Shown here one piece after another: positions 12,288 to 23,640 of a DNA stretch of 64,000 bases. Origin of the DNA: Hyphodiscus hymeniophilus (Eukaryota; Ascomycota; Leotiomycetes; Helotiales; Hyphodiscaceae); the NCBI GenBank assembly GCA_016508695.1, contig VNKQ01000012.1, positions 1,054,001 through 1,118,000 of the forward strand, given 5' to 3'. Under the pieces are notes generated by a model, which worked only from the letters and a program-made list of their open reading frames with translations, was not told the origin of the DNA and ran no database searches. A program made the position numbers and the translations under genes. Numbering within the stretch: the stretch's first letter is position 1; the number at the start of each line of letters is the position of its first letter.

Positions 12288-15200
12288 TCATATCCGTGGC
12301 CAGTTCTTAGGAATAGTCTGCTCGGTGCAAGCTTCACCTCTTTTGATCCCCTTTTTAGCGTTCAGGTGTTCGAAGCATGGCTTGCAAGTCTTCAGCTCGC
12401 AGCACTTGCACTGGAAAATATGCCAGTGAGGTCCTGAAAAGCATACCGAGCAATGCCACCCAATAGAAGTTGCCTCCGACTTGTGGAGAGTGAAAGCATG
12501 CACACAAGGAGCGCAGTCCTCCATTGCCTGAGAAGTGAGTAAAAGGTGATTGCTAACCAGCCCTGTGGCTTGCTTCCCGGGGAAATAGGCCTGGTTTTCT
12601 GGCAATTCTTGTAGCGCGAGCGGTGGAGCTGAAGGCGACTCTGCCCGTCTTTCGAGGTCTTTAAGGCGCCATTTGAGTTTTTTGTCTGCATGATATATTA
12701 GGTAATGGCGAAATCTTATACGAGACATGACTCACGGTAGCTCCTTTGGGCAATACGGTTCTGGATCCTCCTTCGCTCTTCAATATCGGAGCTTTGGCTC
12801 CAATCCTGATCTGGATTTGCTGAGCTGCTGAAAGCACTACTGTTGTTCGTACCACAGGCAGAATCCGAGTATGCGTAGCTACTTGAAACACCAGCAGTAT
12901 CAAATTCAGGTACCGACGTCAGGTCAGATTCATTGAAGCCATCCTAGTCGCAATATAAGTACAGTCTGGTATTTATTCAGATATTGGGAAGGGGGTTATA
13001 CTTTGAAGTCGTCATCGGCCCCATCCTCAAATGGACTTTCATTACGAAAAGTTAGACTGGGTAGGTCGCTCGAAGCCAGTTAGTGAAATGCAGTCTGACA
13101 AGAGCCGTTGGGAGCTTACGGAAGGGGGCCCGTTTTCGAGAAGTCTTGAGTTCTTGGGAAGTCTTGATTCTCAGAATCACTGTTCCCGAGTTGGTCGGTA
13201 GGCATCAGCCCTTTCATGCTATCAGCTGCAAAATACTTTAGTATTAGATTTGGAAACAGAGCAAGGAAGTGACGATGAGTTTAGCAGAACAAGCAGATAC
13301 TGACGGTATTTTCTTTTCTTCATCCACTTTTGTATCCGTCCTCTGCTGTCGTCGAGATCTGCGATGTTATGCCACCTAGGGTCGAATGTTGTTTCCTCAG
13401 TCAATTTTGTTACAGGGTTGCTGGTTGCAGCATTCGAGCGAGGTAATTGGTTCCGAGTTTGATAGTCATGATCTTTATTATTCTGGAGGTTCTTGTCTTC
13501 TGGAGCGGCTTTCAAACCTTCGCTGTCTTTCCTTGTTGTCTGATTCGGCGGCGGATTTGCGCAAGCTGATAATATTGCTCCTTTTGCAACAGCGCTGTGC
13601 TCCTCGGAGTCAAGAATTTGTGGTTCCGAGTGATTCTCCCCTTGATTTGAAGAGGGAGGGATCAGATTATCGGTGTCACGTATGCTGCCCTTCAGTCCAG
13701 GTAAAGGTGGTAGGGCTGCATCCACACGCCACGGTGCAAAGTCGCTTGACCCTATTGTGCCATGGAACGTCGCATTTAACTGGCGATCATGCGATTCAGG
13801 TGCCGGCACTGGGGAATCGAAGTCAAAGATCCAATCTCGTGACTGGGATCCGATCTCGACTGGCACTTCAGAACCTGAAAAACAGGTGTCAACGATTGTG
13901 TCCCATTTATGCGGGGACTGAATGCAGTGGCGTTGATCATTCTGCTCCAACTGATCCCCCTTGGCATTGTCAACACCCTGGGTTGAGTTCGTGGCTTTGT
14001 ACCAAATTGGGACATCTGGAGGTGGTGTGTGGTTGTGGCGCCGCTGTAACGCTGGTTCCCCAGCTTCTCGTGTTGTATCGCTCATCTCTGTATAATTACA
14101 AGAGCGTTAGTCCGGGGAAAGCAGAGTAGATAATAGATATATGTAGCCCACCTAGCTTCGTTCTAAGTTCTTTCAAGGGATTGCTCTTGAACATTGTCAT
14201 TTCCTCGGAAATTCTGGAACAAACCAACCCAAGGCGCTTGCATCTTCCGCAGCAAGGCTCAGATCTATCACATATAGCTGATTTTTCTCGACAAGAAGTA
14301 CATCCGTAGCTCCACCGGGCTTTTTTGCTAACTTTTCCAACATCGGGGAGATAGTCCATGAGAGATTCTACATTTTGCCCCTCCGCAATAGATTCTGTGG
14401 CCCGTTTCAAAAGATTGGTAGAAGTAGTATAACCAACAAAAGAACAAGCGGGATTATCTGGAAGCAAGTTCCAGAGAAATACTGGAACAGAGAGAATAAG
14501 TAATGTTGAGAAGCTCTTGTACACAGCTTCAACTGTGGCGAATTTGATCAGTGCGGGGCATGAGGCTAGCCATCTCTCGCAGCTGTCTGAGTTCAGGGTT
14601 TGATCTTCTTCCAGGGCGAGGGAGATGATCACTCGAGGACCTTGGAGAATCCCACTACCTAAACTGTTAAAAGCTTCTTGTTCCTGCCCACTCTGCTTCG
14701 AAAACATAATTCCTTTGCCTCCAGATGAACTCGAGAGGCTTATTGGCTCTGATGAGTCGGCATCTGAGTTCTGGAGCAAAGCTACTCGGCGTCTTCCTAA
14801 TTCAATACTAGGTAGTCTTGGATCGGCTGTTCCCATGATATGAATGGGTGTCCGTCGACATTCAATCTTCCTTCTCTTTCCATTTTGTGCTCTTTCTGGT
14901 CTCTCATGCTTCAGCACAGAGAGAACCTTGTTATGTAACATGGCTGCAGAAAATGGCGGGCTATCAATCCAGTCCTCGAGTACTTCTATCAGAGTGTTAG
15001 TGAAAGAGTGACGGCCTGGTTGTGGGGCCGAGTTTTCGAATCCGCAGGCTGCAATCGTCTCCGTGACAGCGCTGCCAACTGTTGGTGCGGCACTGGCAGC
15101 TGCACAGCAGTCGAGCAGCAGAAGAACATCAAAGTTTGCTTTCTCAAATAGTGTCTGAATGGCTGACCATTCAAGAGAAGCATAGGTAGCATCAGATTTG

Positions 15201-16022
15201 CTAATAACATGTCAGCAAATCATATTACTCCTTCCATGGCTGAATCACTTACCACGACCAAGTCGCTTGACGAGCATTATTGATCAACGCATGGCCCGCA
15301 TAGTAGATAATGACTAAGTTGTCCTCGTCACTGTTATTCTCAACGACTTCGATCGCCTTAGACATCAGCTTCAGATGTGAGCTTTTCGTCGGAATCAGCC
15401 ACACTTCGGTGTTGAAGCCGTATTTCACGAAAACACTTTTGAGATCCTGTAGCTCCCAATCCACACCCATCTCATCATCCTGCCATCTGAGAAGTAAGAC
15501 AGAAACGCCTTTGTACCTTGTCTGAACTCGTCCCTGGTTTGGAAAGGCTCGATCGGCAGCCTTGATTAGTCGTCAGCTGGAACCCTTCAAAGCACGGGCG
15601 TCACATAAACTAAGACTCTGAAAGGCACGGAAGTGAAAGTCCATTATAGAGAAATGAGAGGTTACATCTGTGAGGCTCTTAATCATTCATCGAAATTGAA
15701 CGACTAAAGCTCATCGAAAAGGAACCATTAACGTTACCCATTCGTCAAAGAAATATACCACTGGACATCATAGCGTCTGGTGGAAGACGTTGGCTTACAT
15801 TCTGGAGACAGTCTCCAAACTCCTCGAGGTCTTTGATGTGGAAGGAAGCACGGCTGATATCGTGGGTCGTCGAGGGAGGAGTTGAGAACGGAGTGGAATC
15901 ATCCTGGTTCCTTATTATTAGTCTGCTGTAACCCCACAGTAAGAAAGAAGGCTCACAAATGATTCCGACGCACTAGAATCTGTTATCCCGCCGGACGAGA
16001 GTGTAACGAAAGGTTCGGGCAT
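12288..16022 (-). CDS. Caspase-like / Zn2Cys6 / bZIP / zinc-finger fusion protein
   Basis: Nine exons join in one phase: 16022-15957, 15903-15799, 15560-15253, 15200-14152, 14087-13305, 13225-13120, 13068-13002, 12943-12736 and 12685-12288, giving 1029 residues. Domains in order: (1) a caspase-like fold at about 70-245, with VSVLLLRWQDDEMG, the catalytic His147 in IIYYAGHA and Cys191/192 in LLLLDCCAAA; (2) a full Zn2Cys6 cluster, YGCTSCREKSAICDRSEPCC then GRCKRLGLVC, with Cys at 460, 463, 470, 477, 480 and 487; (3) a long Ser/Asn/Gln-rich, probably disordered region at about 500-880; (4) a bZIP-type basic region RRRIQNRIAQRSY followed by KKLKWRLKDLERR at 886-911; (5) a C-terminal Cys/His cluster (CAPC, HCSVC, CKCCELKTCKPCF), RING- or ZZ-like. 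The N-terminus starts MPEPFVTLSSGG. Caspase-like folds in fungi occur in death and defence proteins. The DNA-binding modules suggest a nuclear protein, and any protease-regulated transcription role is inference. Exon joins need transcript support; the least certain are 13068 and 12736/12685. Confidence 0.75.
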
Positions 16023-16518
16023 GGCTAGTTCTTAGCCTCACGGGTCACTCTTAGCTGAGGAAAGCCGAATTTTCAGAACCCATAAGAAAAATAGTAATTG
16101 ATTGCGATACTTCGCAAGGCAAGAGCTAATAGTTGGGAATAGATGGTTGAGCTGGATCACGGTCAGGCTATAAGACGCGTTATCCGAATGTTCAGCTGAT
16201 GGTCTGCATCCTGCAGCTTCGGTGACGAATGCAGTTACAGTAAATCACCAACCCAATCAGCCCCCAACACAACTACTTGCAATGCCGAAAGCGCTAATGT
16301 CTGTGATGGATTTTAAAAGAATGGAATACATATCCTATTGCCTATTCCTGGCATGGTGCTGCCTGAGTTTTCTTCGTTAAGGCATTCACGAATTGAAATG
16401 CAGCTGTCATTTTCGGCCCCTCCTACTTAGCTGGAGATGCAGCAGAAACACACCACAACAAGAGTTTCAATAGCGCACAATAATGGTACACACAGCCCCT
16501 ATGGCATTCGTAGATACT
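16023..16518. promoter_or_regulatory. Upstream region of the caspase-fusion gene
   Basis: Lies between the end of NUP82 and the start of the fusion gene, both on the minus strand. It must hold the fusion gene's promoter. No clear TATA box, CCAAT box or repeat was found. Confidence 0.4.
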
Positions 16519-19172
16519 CTAAGACAGAGAGAGCTTCTCCAGTCGGTTCTTAGCCCCCTCAACAAGAGCACTTTCTCTGTCCAACAGACTCATAACCTGA
16601 CCCATTTTGACCTTTCTGATCTCGGAAGGAACCTTTACAATTGGAGATGAAGGAACTTCGTCCCCCCCAGAAAGATCCCTCATTTGTTCCATAAGTTCCT
16701 CATTCACCTGCTCAATCATTTCATATCGTGCCCAGGGCTCCTTTGACTGTGCTCTTGATGACCTGTTTTCCTCCCCACCTCCAAACACTTTTGTATTTAA
16801 TACGTTGACTTCTTCTACCCATGCTCTCTCCTTGTCACTCAGTTCTCGGCTTGTTCCCTTCGTGGATCGCTTCCGAAGTTTTTCTATCCGAGTTGTAATT
16901 TCTTGCTGTCTATCCTGCGCAGCTTTTATCCGTTCCGCCATGAGCTCGTCGCTTGATTTTGCTGGTCCCTCTTCTACATCACGTCCGGTCACAGTCTCTA
17001 CCCGCGAAGCGATCTCATTGGCCTTCTGAATCTGACTCCTCAAGTCTTGCTGCAGCCGCGCACATCTTCTGAATAGCTCCGCTGCGGCAGTTCCCAATTT
17101 ATGTGTCTCATCGCTGAGTAGCTTGTGAGCGTCGGTCATAATTGTAAGCGTTGCCGCTGATAGACGAACCTCTTCCTGTAGTAGGCGCTTGTATTTGCCG
17201 TGCTTTAATTTGTCGAGTAGACTCGGCAAGGCAGAACTTATTTCAAGGGCATGGGCAGGTTCATACACGGGGCGTGGGTGGTAGAGGATCAAGGGTTTGT
17301 CGAGATCAGAATCATAAGTGGGTGATCGTTCTCGACCAAAGAGTTCAAACTCAACCTCCGGCGGGTCGAAAAATACTGCGACTGGACCATACGAAGTTGC
17401 TGTCAGAAGAAGATAGCCTAAATCCGGATCGTAGGTTACTGCGCATGCTGCGAGAGGTGCCGAGTGATCTTCCATCTTCTGAGTATGGATACGCTCGCGG
17501 ATCGACCATTGTTTTGCGAGTAGATCGACTCTGAAATCAGTACCCTGACCGCCCTCGCTCAATTCTCTCTCTAGTCCGAATGCCCATGACGATAGAGACA
17601 CAAAGGTAACGCTGGAAGTATTCGTGACATAGAACGAATATCGTGAAGTACAGTCGGGACTAAACATTGGCCAATTACCTTCCCATACTTCCGTTTCACG
17701 CGTAGTGTCGAGAGCGTGAAATGTCACGAGTGTGGGAGCATCTTCTTCTTGGACATATCGTGTGACTTTGGACTTCATCTTTGGCAACCACTGAGCCTCA
17801 ACTCCGTCGATATCCAGGCATATCGACACACGACCACTACTCATGAGAAGGCAAACGACGCTCATCGATAAGCCTTCTTGATTTTCTTCTTTTTCGAGAT
17901 CGTCGTCTTCGCCATCCATCAGCTCATCAGCGTCCATCTTTGTACCAATCACGTAGATATCGCTGAGAAGCCCGTCTAGCTCGTCCTGGGACTGCTGAGG
18001 AGCCAGCTCAAAGTCGAAGGGCCCTTGAAGTTTCGGAACTCGACCTGGCTTGCTTGGTCTCATGTAAACTTCTGCGGGTGCCTCGCCTAAATTGCCCTCA
18101 ATCTGAATTGGCTCTTGGATATCAATATCGGACATCCATGCGAGTTGTTGTTGGGCGAGAAGCATGTCCTTTTGAGTCATTGTTGGATCATCCTCCATAG
18201 CCGCGTCTTTGGCAACAATTGAAACCGATAGTGAAGGTATCAGAGTTGGTGGTGGAGACCATTTCTCGGGCAGCAGCGGGCATAACGCATACACATCTCC
18301 CTCCCTCATAGCAATCCATAATGTCATTGGAGACCATCCTCCAGATCCTCTACTAGCAAAACATGCTGATGCAACCTCCATCTCAAAAGAATCTGCCGAG
18401 AATCCCCTTCTCATTCCTGATACTGAGGCGCCAAAATCTTCATCTAGTGATGTTCCGTCGGCCAGCTTTTGGAGATCGATGGCAAGCGTTGGCCTGTCAA
18501 AAGACCAGCGGTCCGCAGTTGACAACTCCCAAACCCGTACCACAGCATCATTGGTTACCGTAACCAAGCATGTGCCATTCACTCCCAAGGGATGCCATAA
18601 AGCGGAGGCCACACCGGATTGAGATGTGACATGAGTGGTAGGACCAAGTGTATAAGTCTTCAGTCGCAAGGGGCCAGTGTCTGGAGCGGTGAGGTGAGAT
18701 GATTCGGGGAGAACAGCAATATGTACGGTATGTGTTGTAAGAATAGCAAGGTAGTTGTCGCTTGGTGAAATTATGAGCTGCTTTATGTCGTCTGCAACTG
18801 GGACTTTGATGGTCTGTCAATGGTCAGTATTCGACCATTACGCAGATTATTTGCCAAACTTACGCGGTATCCTTGGGCATGACCTTCTTCAAAATTATCA
18901 TCTCCACCCCTTCCTTTCGGGAAACTTCTCTTCTTTTGTTCTTTGTCTTCCCAGACTTCCCTGAGATATACAAGATCTGCCCATCGTATTTCCTTTCCAA
19001 CCGCGATGAAAACCTCCACTCCGCGATAGGCAATCGTTCGACGAGGCCCAGGTCTCGAAGCTTTCTTGCTAGTTGCAGACAGGCTCTGCGAGGATGGCGC
19101 TGCTGTGAAGAGATCGTGGCCAGGGCTGGGCTTCGACAACCATGCAGGAGTGTAGCTCGTGATTTTTGGCAT
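16519..19172 (-). CDS. NUP82: Nup82-type nucleoporin
   Basis: Predicted 867-residue protein from exons 19172-18864 and 18813-16519. The N-terminus MPKITSYTPAWLSKPSPGH is characteristic of filamentous-fungal Nup82 proteins. A seven-bladed beta-propeller region follows, with repeated beta-rich segments (GVEVFIAVGKEIRWADLVYL, ALWHPLGVNGTCLVTV, VVRVWEL). Acidic insertions occur near the middle. The last ~230 residues are helical and coiled-coil forming, ending in a Leu/Glu/Lys-rich tail. In yeast, Nup82 with Nsp1 and Nup159 forms the cytoplasmic-face complex used in mRNA export. Here that is assigned by family. The GTG/ATG choice is settled at 19172, because the next in-frame codons upstream are not ATG. 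It shares a 228-base divergent upstream region with CBC2. Confidence 0.85.
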
Positions 19173-19400
19173 TTTCACGGGGCTTCTAGCTCGTTAGATA
19201 GCTCAAGAAGCTTCGTATTACTACAATTTATGGAGGAGGCATAGCAGATTCTCATGCGACGAGCGAGTTCGGTTATTGTAAAGTATTTATGGTTGTTGAC
19301 AACTTTTCGGAGGTTAACGTGCCTCACTAGCGCGTTGTCGAAATCATACAAAGCTCCAAAAGATCAAAGACAATTACCCCAAACGGTGACGACAACAAAC

Positions 19401-20066
19401 ATGCCAGCAGTAGTACGAAATACAGTTGACCGGCTTGACAAGCCCAGTGCTTACTACCAAAGCAGGGTAAGTGACTCAATTTTCTTTGGTTTGCGCAATT
19501 GCGAGCTTGGCTAACAATGCTTCCTCACTTCCAGAACAAGAAGCGCAAGTACGACAGAGAGGAGGAGATTGGAAGAGAACGTACGCCGGAAGAGCCAGCC
19601 GAAGACCCGCTGAAAGATGCCACCACTCTTTATGTAGGAAATCTGTAAGTACCCAAGGATGGCTTTGTTTACGTTGGCTGGGCAGCTCACAGGAAACAGG
19701 TCGTTCTACACAACAGAAGAACAGATTCACGAGCTCTTTGCGAAATGCGGCGAGATCAAGCGGCTGATTATGGGCTTGGACCGATTCAACAAGACGCCTT
19801 GTGGATTTTGCTTTGTTGAATACTACACCCATCAGGATGCGCTTGATTGTATGAAATATATCGGAGGCACGAAGCTTGATGAACGCATCATTCGGACGGA
19901 TCTGGATCCTGGATTTCAGGAGGGAAGACAATATGGCAGAGGAAAGTCTGGCGGCCAAGTGCGCGACGAGTACCGCGAGGAGTACGATGAGGGTAGAGGA
20001 GGCCTTGGAAGAGCTATCCAAGCAGAGAGAATCAAGGAAGAAGAGGAATACGGCAAGGGTAGATAG
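19401..20066 (+). CDS. CBC2: Nuclear cap-binding complex small subunit (CBP20)
   Basis: 180-residue RNA-binding protein from exons 19401-19466, 19535-19644 and 19700-20066. One RRM is visible, with RNP2 LYVGNL at 54-59 and RNP1 CGFCFVEY at 93-100. The cap-stacking N-terminal tyrosines lie in PSAYYQSR. The segment GTKLDERIIRTDLDPGF and the Gly/Arg-rich end with GQVRDEYREEYDEGRGG are hallmarks of CBP20. With the large subunit CBP80 it binds the m7G cap of nuclear transcripts and acts in splicing, export and quality control. Two introns interrupt the protein before and inside the RRM. Length and motif order match the family. Confidence 0.95.
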
Positions 20067-20308
20067 ATGGGTTTCACGGATGGCGTCTCGGGTGTTAGTT
20101 CTGCTGGCGTATGGGGAAAATATAGCATCATTCTATCATGAGTGCAGGTAGGTCAGCATAGCGGAATTGGACTGCATTTCAGCCATATAATTGCCACTGA
20201 TGTCCCTTTTGTGATTTACACCTTAAAACGCCGCCCATGCATATTCGACATCTATATGTATGCCCATCTATATCATACAATTCTATCCCAAGTAGTGCAG
20301 CCAATTGA

Positions 20309-20760
20309 TCAATAACCGGGAGGATTGAGTCGTTGAGATAACCTCGTCCACTTTGGAAGCTCTGCAATATTATTAGCATCTGCCACATCTCCAAGCTTTT
20401 TAAGGAAGCGTACTGTGGATGCCTTTCCTGTACTTCTTCTCCTTCCTGTCGAAAATCGTATATTTGTCTTTCGGTAGCATCTCCTGCTCAGTCGGCATTT
20501 CCTCCTTCCACCTCTCGACAGCCTTTGTCGTGATGTTCTTCTTAGCCAGTGCACTATCCACTATTGCTACGACTGTATCAACGGCTCGTAAGCGTTTGCG
20601 TTGTCGCGCTTTCTGGAATTTCGAGAGCCGCCAGGGGATCTTCCTGCAGACGAATTGCTATCAACACAAGCTCTTGGGTAATCAATGGGATAATTCAGGA
20701 TAGAACTTACCATAGAAGGCCGCCACCTAATGAGTTCGTGGGTCTAAACGCTCCAAACAT
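20309..20760 (-). CDS. MRPL31: Mitochondrial large ribosomal subunit protein mL60 (MRPL31)
   Basis: 110-residue basic protein from exons 20760-20711, 20643-20414 and 20361-20309. The spliced product begins MFGAFRPTNSLGGGLLWKIP and contains RLSKFQKARQRKRLRAVD, AVERWKEEMPTEQEMLPKDK and the family end KLPKWTRLSQRLNPPGY. This is a fungus-specific mitoribosomal protein, imported into the matrix. The second intron splits HK just before the conserved LPKWTR end and must be removed to reach it. The start is 152 bases from the divergent TRS20 start, so the two share a compact promoter region. Length matches other fungal mL60 proteins. Confidence 0.93.
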
Positions 20761-20912
20761 CTCGTCGTTATGTAGATGTTGCAATAGAAGAGGCTGTTGA
20801 AGCTTGAGAATTATCGACGCCAAGAAAGTGCCCGGCACCAATCACATGCTGCTTCTCTCGTCCGTAAACGGCCAAAACAGTCCCCAACGTCAAACCTCAG
20901 AATATTGCGAAG

Positions 20913-21505
20913 ATGTCGTATTACTTTGCAATTCTTGGCACGCAGGATAATCCACTCTTTGAATATGAGTTCGGTACTTCGAAGCAGGGCGGAGATGGCG
21001 TTGCGCGGTTCGCAGAGCAGGCACGACATATGAACCAGTTCATTGTACACAGCAGCTTGGATATTGTGGAGGAAGTACAATGGGGAACAGGACAAATGTA
21101 TTTGACCCTTCCTATTAAATACCTTCCCACCGCTAAGGTTGTTGCAGGTATCTAAAACGCATCGATCGATTCTACAACAACTACGTCTCATGTTGGATAA
21201 CAGCCGGCAGTAAGCTCTTGCATGAGCAGCTTCCGCAAGTCCGTTATTGACAGCATACAGATGTAAAATTCCTCCTTCTACACTCTCCCAGCCAACCCTC
21301 GACCACGAACCCGAGCCGTGCTAGCACATCCATTGCTGCGAACCCTGAGTCACCGGCAACGGAAGAGGCTATCAAGGCGTTCTTTACAGAGGTGTACGAG
21401 AACTGGATCAAAACAATCATGAGCCCCTTTTATCAAGTTAATATGGAGGTCAAGAGTCCGGTGTTTAGGAGCCGGGTCGTCGCTGCTGGGAAGAAGTTTT
21501 TGTGA
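20913..21505 (+). CDS. TRS20: TRAPP complex subunit Trs20 (sedlin family)
   Basis: 163-residue protein from exons 20913-21097, 21148-21209 and 21261-21505. The start MSYYFAILGTQDNPLFEYEF, the middle RHMNQFIVHSSLDIVEE and, after splicing, MYLKRIDRF then NNYVSCWITAGNVKFLLLH match sedlin/TRAPPC2. The end (FFTEVYENWIKTIMSPFYQV, then SPVFRSRVVAAGKKFL) is the usual C-terminus. Trs20 is a core subunit of TRAPP II/III, the exchange-factor and tethering complexes for Ypt1/Rab1 at the Golgi and in autophagy. A Ser/Thr/Pro-rich insertion sits after the LLLH segment, as in other filamentous fungi. Confidence 0.95.
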
Positions 21506-22799
21506 TAAAGTGGAAAGACCTCCAAAATTTTGGCTGGGCTACGAAATTGGCCTGGGAGTCTGCGTGTCCATGGAAGAGATGGATACACAATATCGAGGAC
21601 TTCGTGCCTTGAAGGCCCTGGGTAGTCCATGAGTGGCACAAAACCCCTTTGTCAAACGCACGGCTCTCGATGCACATGCAACTGAAGGCAATTCACATCA
21701 GGAGCGTTAGCAGCATATGAGAGGCCTGGGAAAGAGGCCGCCAAAGAGCATGGCACACGGGATGGATGGACAACCATCAAGCTTAGATAAAAACGTGGCG
21801 CGAGTTGAGACTGAGCTGCCGAAACATTTCTTCCAACGCGTACTGGGAGATGCAAATTCAATACTTTGCTCATCAGATTCAACGGAAATACATGGCCGTA
21901 GATGAGCAGAACGTACGTTAGGCAATGATGAAATTCTCTTATCGAATTTCACGCTCTCATTACTAACTCCCTGCCGTATCAAATCTGATTCTTCACCCAC
22001 CTGAATATTTCGGTGCCTTTTTGCATTTACTCCAACCGACGGCCATGTCGTTTTCCCGTGGATAGTTCATTAGACTCCCTAAAGACGGCATTCAAATGGC
22101 AAGTATTAATAGTCAAATATCAGGAACCCGCACGCTGGGCACCATGTCAAGGGAGTCCTCAAGATGTTTCAAGTAGCCACCACAAGAAATTCACATACTT
22201 TGGAAATGGGGCATGAGTGGGCTTCATATCGAGAGCTGGCACTCTTCTAGAGGCCCGACTTGATGCCTGATTCAAAAGTGATGGTAAGAACTCCTCAACT
22301 CAATCAGAATCTTTTGATGCTTGGTAGCTTGAGGCGCAAATATGAGACGCAGAGAAACGAACAAGTGGAAGAACTTCAGCCATCGCATCTGATCACTTTA
22401 CACGGCATAAGGGCTGGATAAGTACCAAGTGAAATCAAGGTAGAAACGACGATGTGTAATGGAAGATAAGGTGTATTGGATTCACGGCGCAGTAGTACTA
22501 CGGCCGAAATACCAATATATGATGCAAGCTTCAAGATCATCGCATCGAGGACTTCGTGCACGAATGTAATTTCCCTTAAGCCCTCGTAGGTTCTGCATGC
22601 TGTTTGATTTGCCCACCGCGATGCCATATCGATTTTAACAAATATGAGAGCGCGTAAACTAGAAAGATGGTACAAGAATGTTGCTAAACACGCTCAGTTG
22701 CTTCGCGTCAGGATCTCATTGAATTGTAGCGGAATGAATGATCGTGATGGTGCTAATCCGTTTTTGGTTTTCGCAGGGGCGGTTGTTTTGCTTTTCTAA
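21506..22799. other. Gene-poor stretch between TRS20 and histone H4
   Basis: Several short open frames occur on both strands (for example near 21717-21905 and 22376-22675). None shows a domain, plausible splice partners or coding-like composition. I see no RNA gene or repeat here. Confidence 0.45.
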
Positions 22800-22804
22800 C
22801 CAAT
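22800..22804 (+). promoter_or_regulatory. CCAAT box upstream of histone H4
   Basis: A CCAAT in the context AACCAATCAGG lies 264 bases before the H4 start codon. CCAAT boxes bound by the Hap/NF-Y complex are common in fungal histone promoters. Function here is inferred from position only. Confidence 0.4.
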
Positions 22805-23067
22805 CAGGAAGCGAGCAACTGGTGCAAGTTTTGGCACTCTGGAAAGGCTCGAAATCACAGCTCGAATTGTACGCTAGCTGTGCGATCACTGTCGCCTTGT
22901 CGGGCACCTCAAATAGTCTTCCTTCCCCCGCCACCGTTCCCATCCTCCTTCATCTCCCATTTTACGACGAACGCCAAAAACACAGTTTCATCGAATTCCA
23001 TCAAACTCGTCGACTAAGGCGCGTTTATTTATCTCAACAACTTTAACAACTCCATACAACTTCCATC

Positions 23068-23640
<573 letters not shown>

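Noticed and set aside
12018..12437. Plus-strand 139-residue frame
   Set aside because: Its right part is antisense to the zinc-finger exon of the fusion gene and the rest has no recognisable content.
12288..16022. Splitting the fusion locus into two or three genes
   Set aside because: Every exon joins in phase with GT-AG borders, and no stop plus new start separates the parts. Kept as one gene, with the caveat that transcripts were not available.
22376..22675. Minus-strand 99-residue frame upstream of H4
   Set aside because: No start context, domain or conserved-looking segment.
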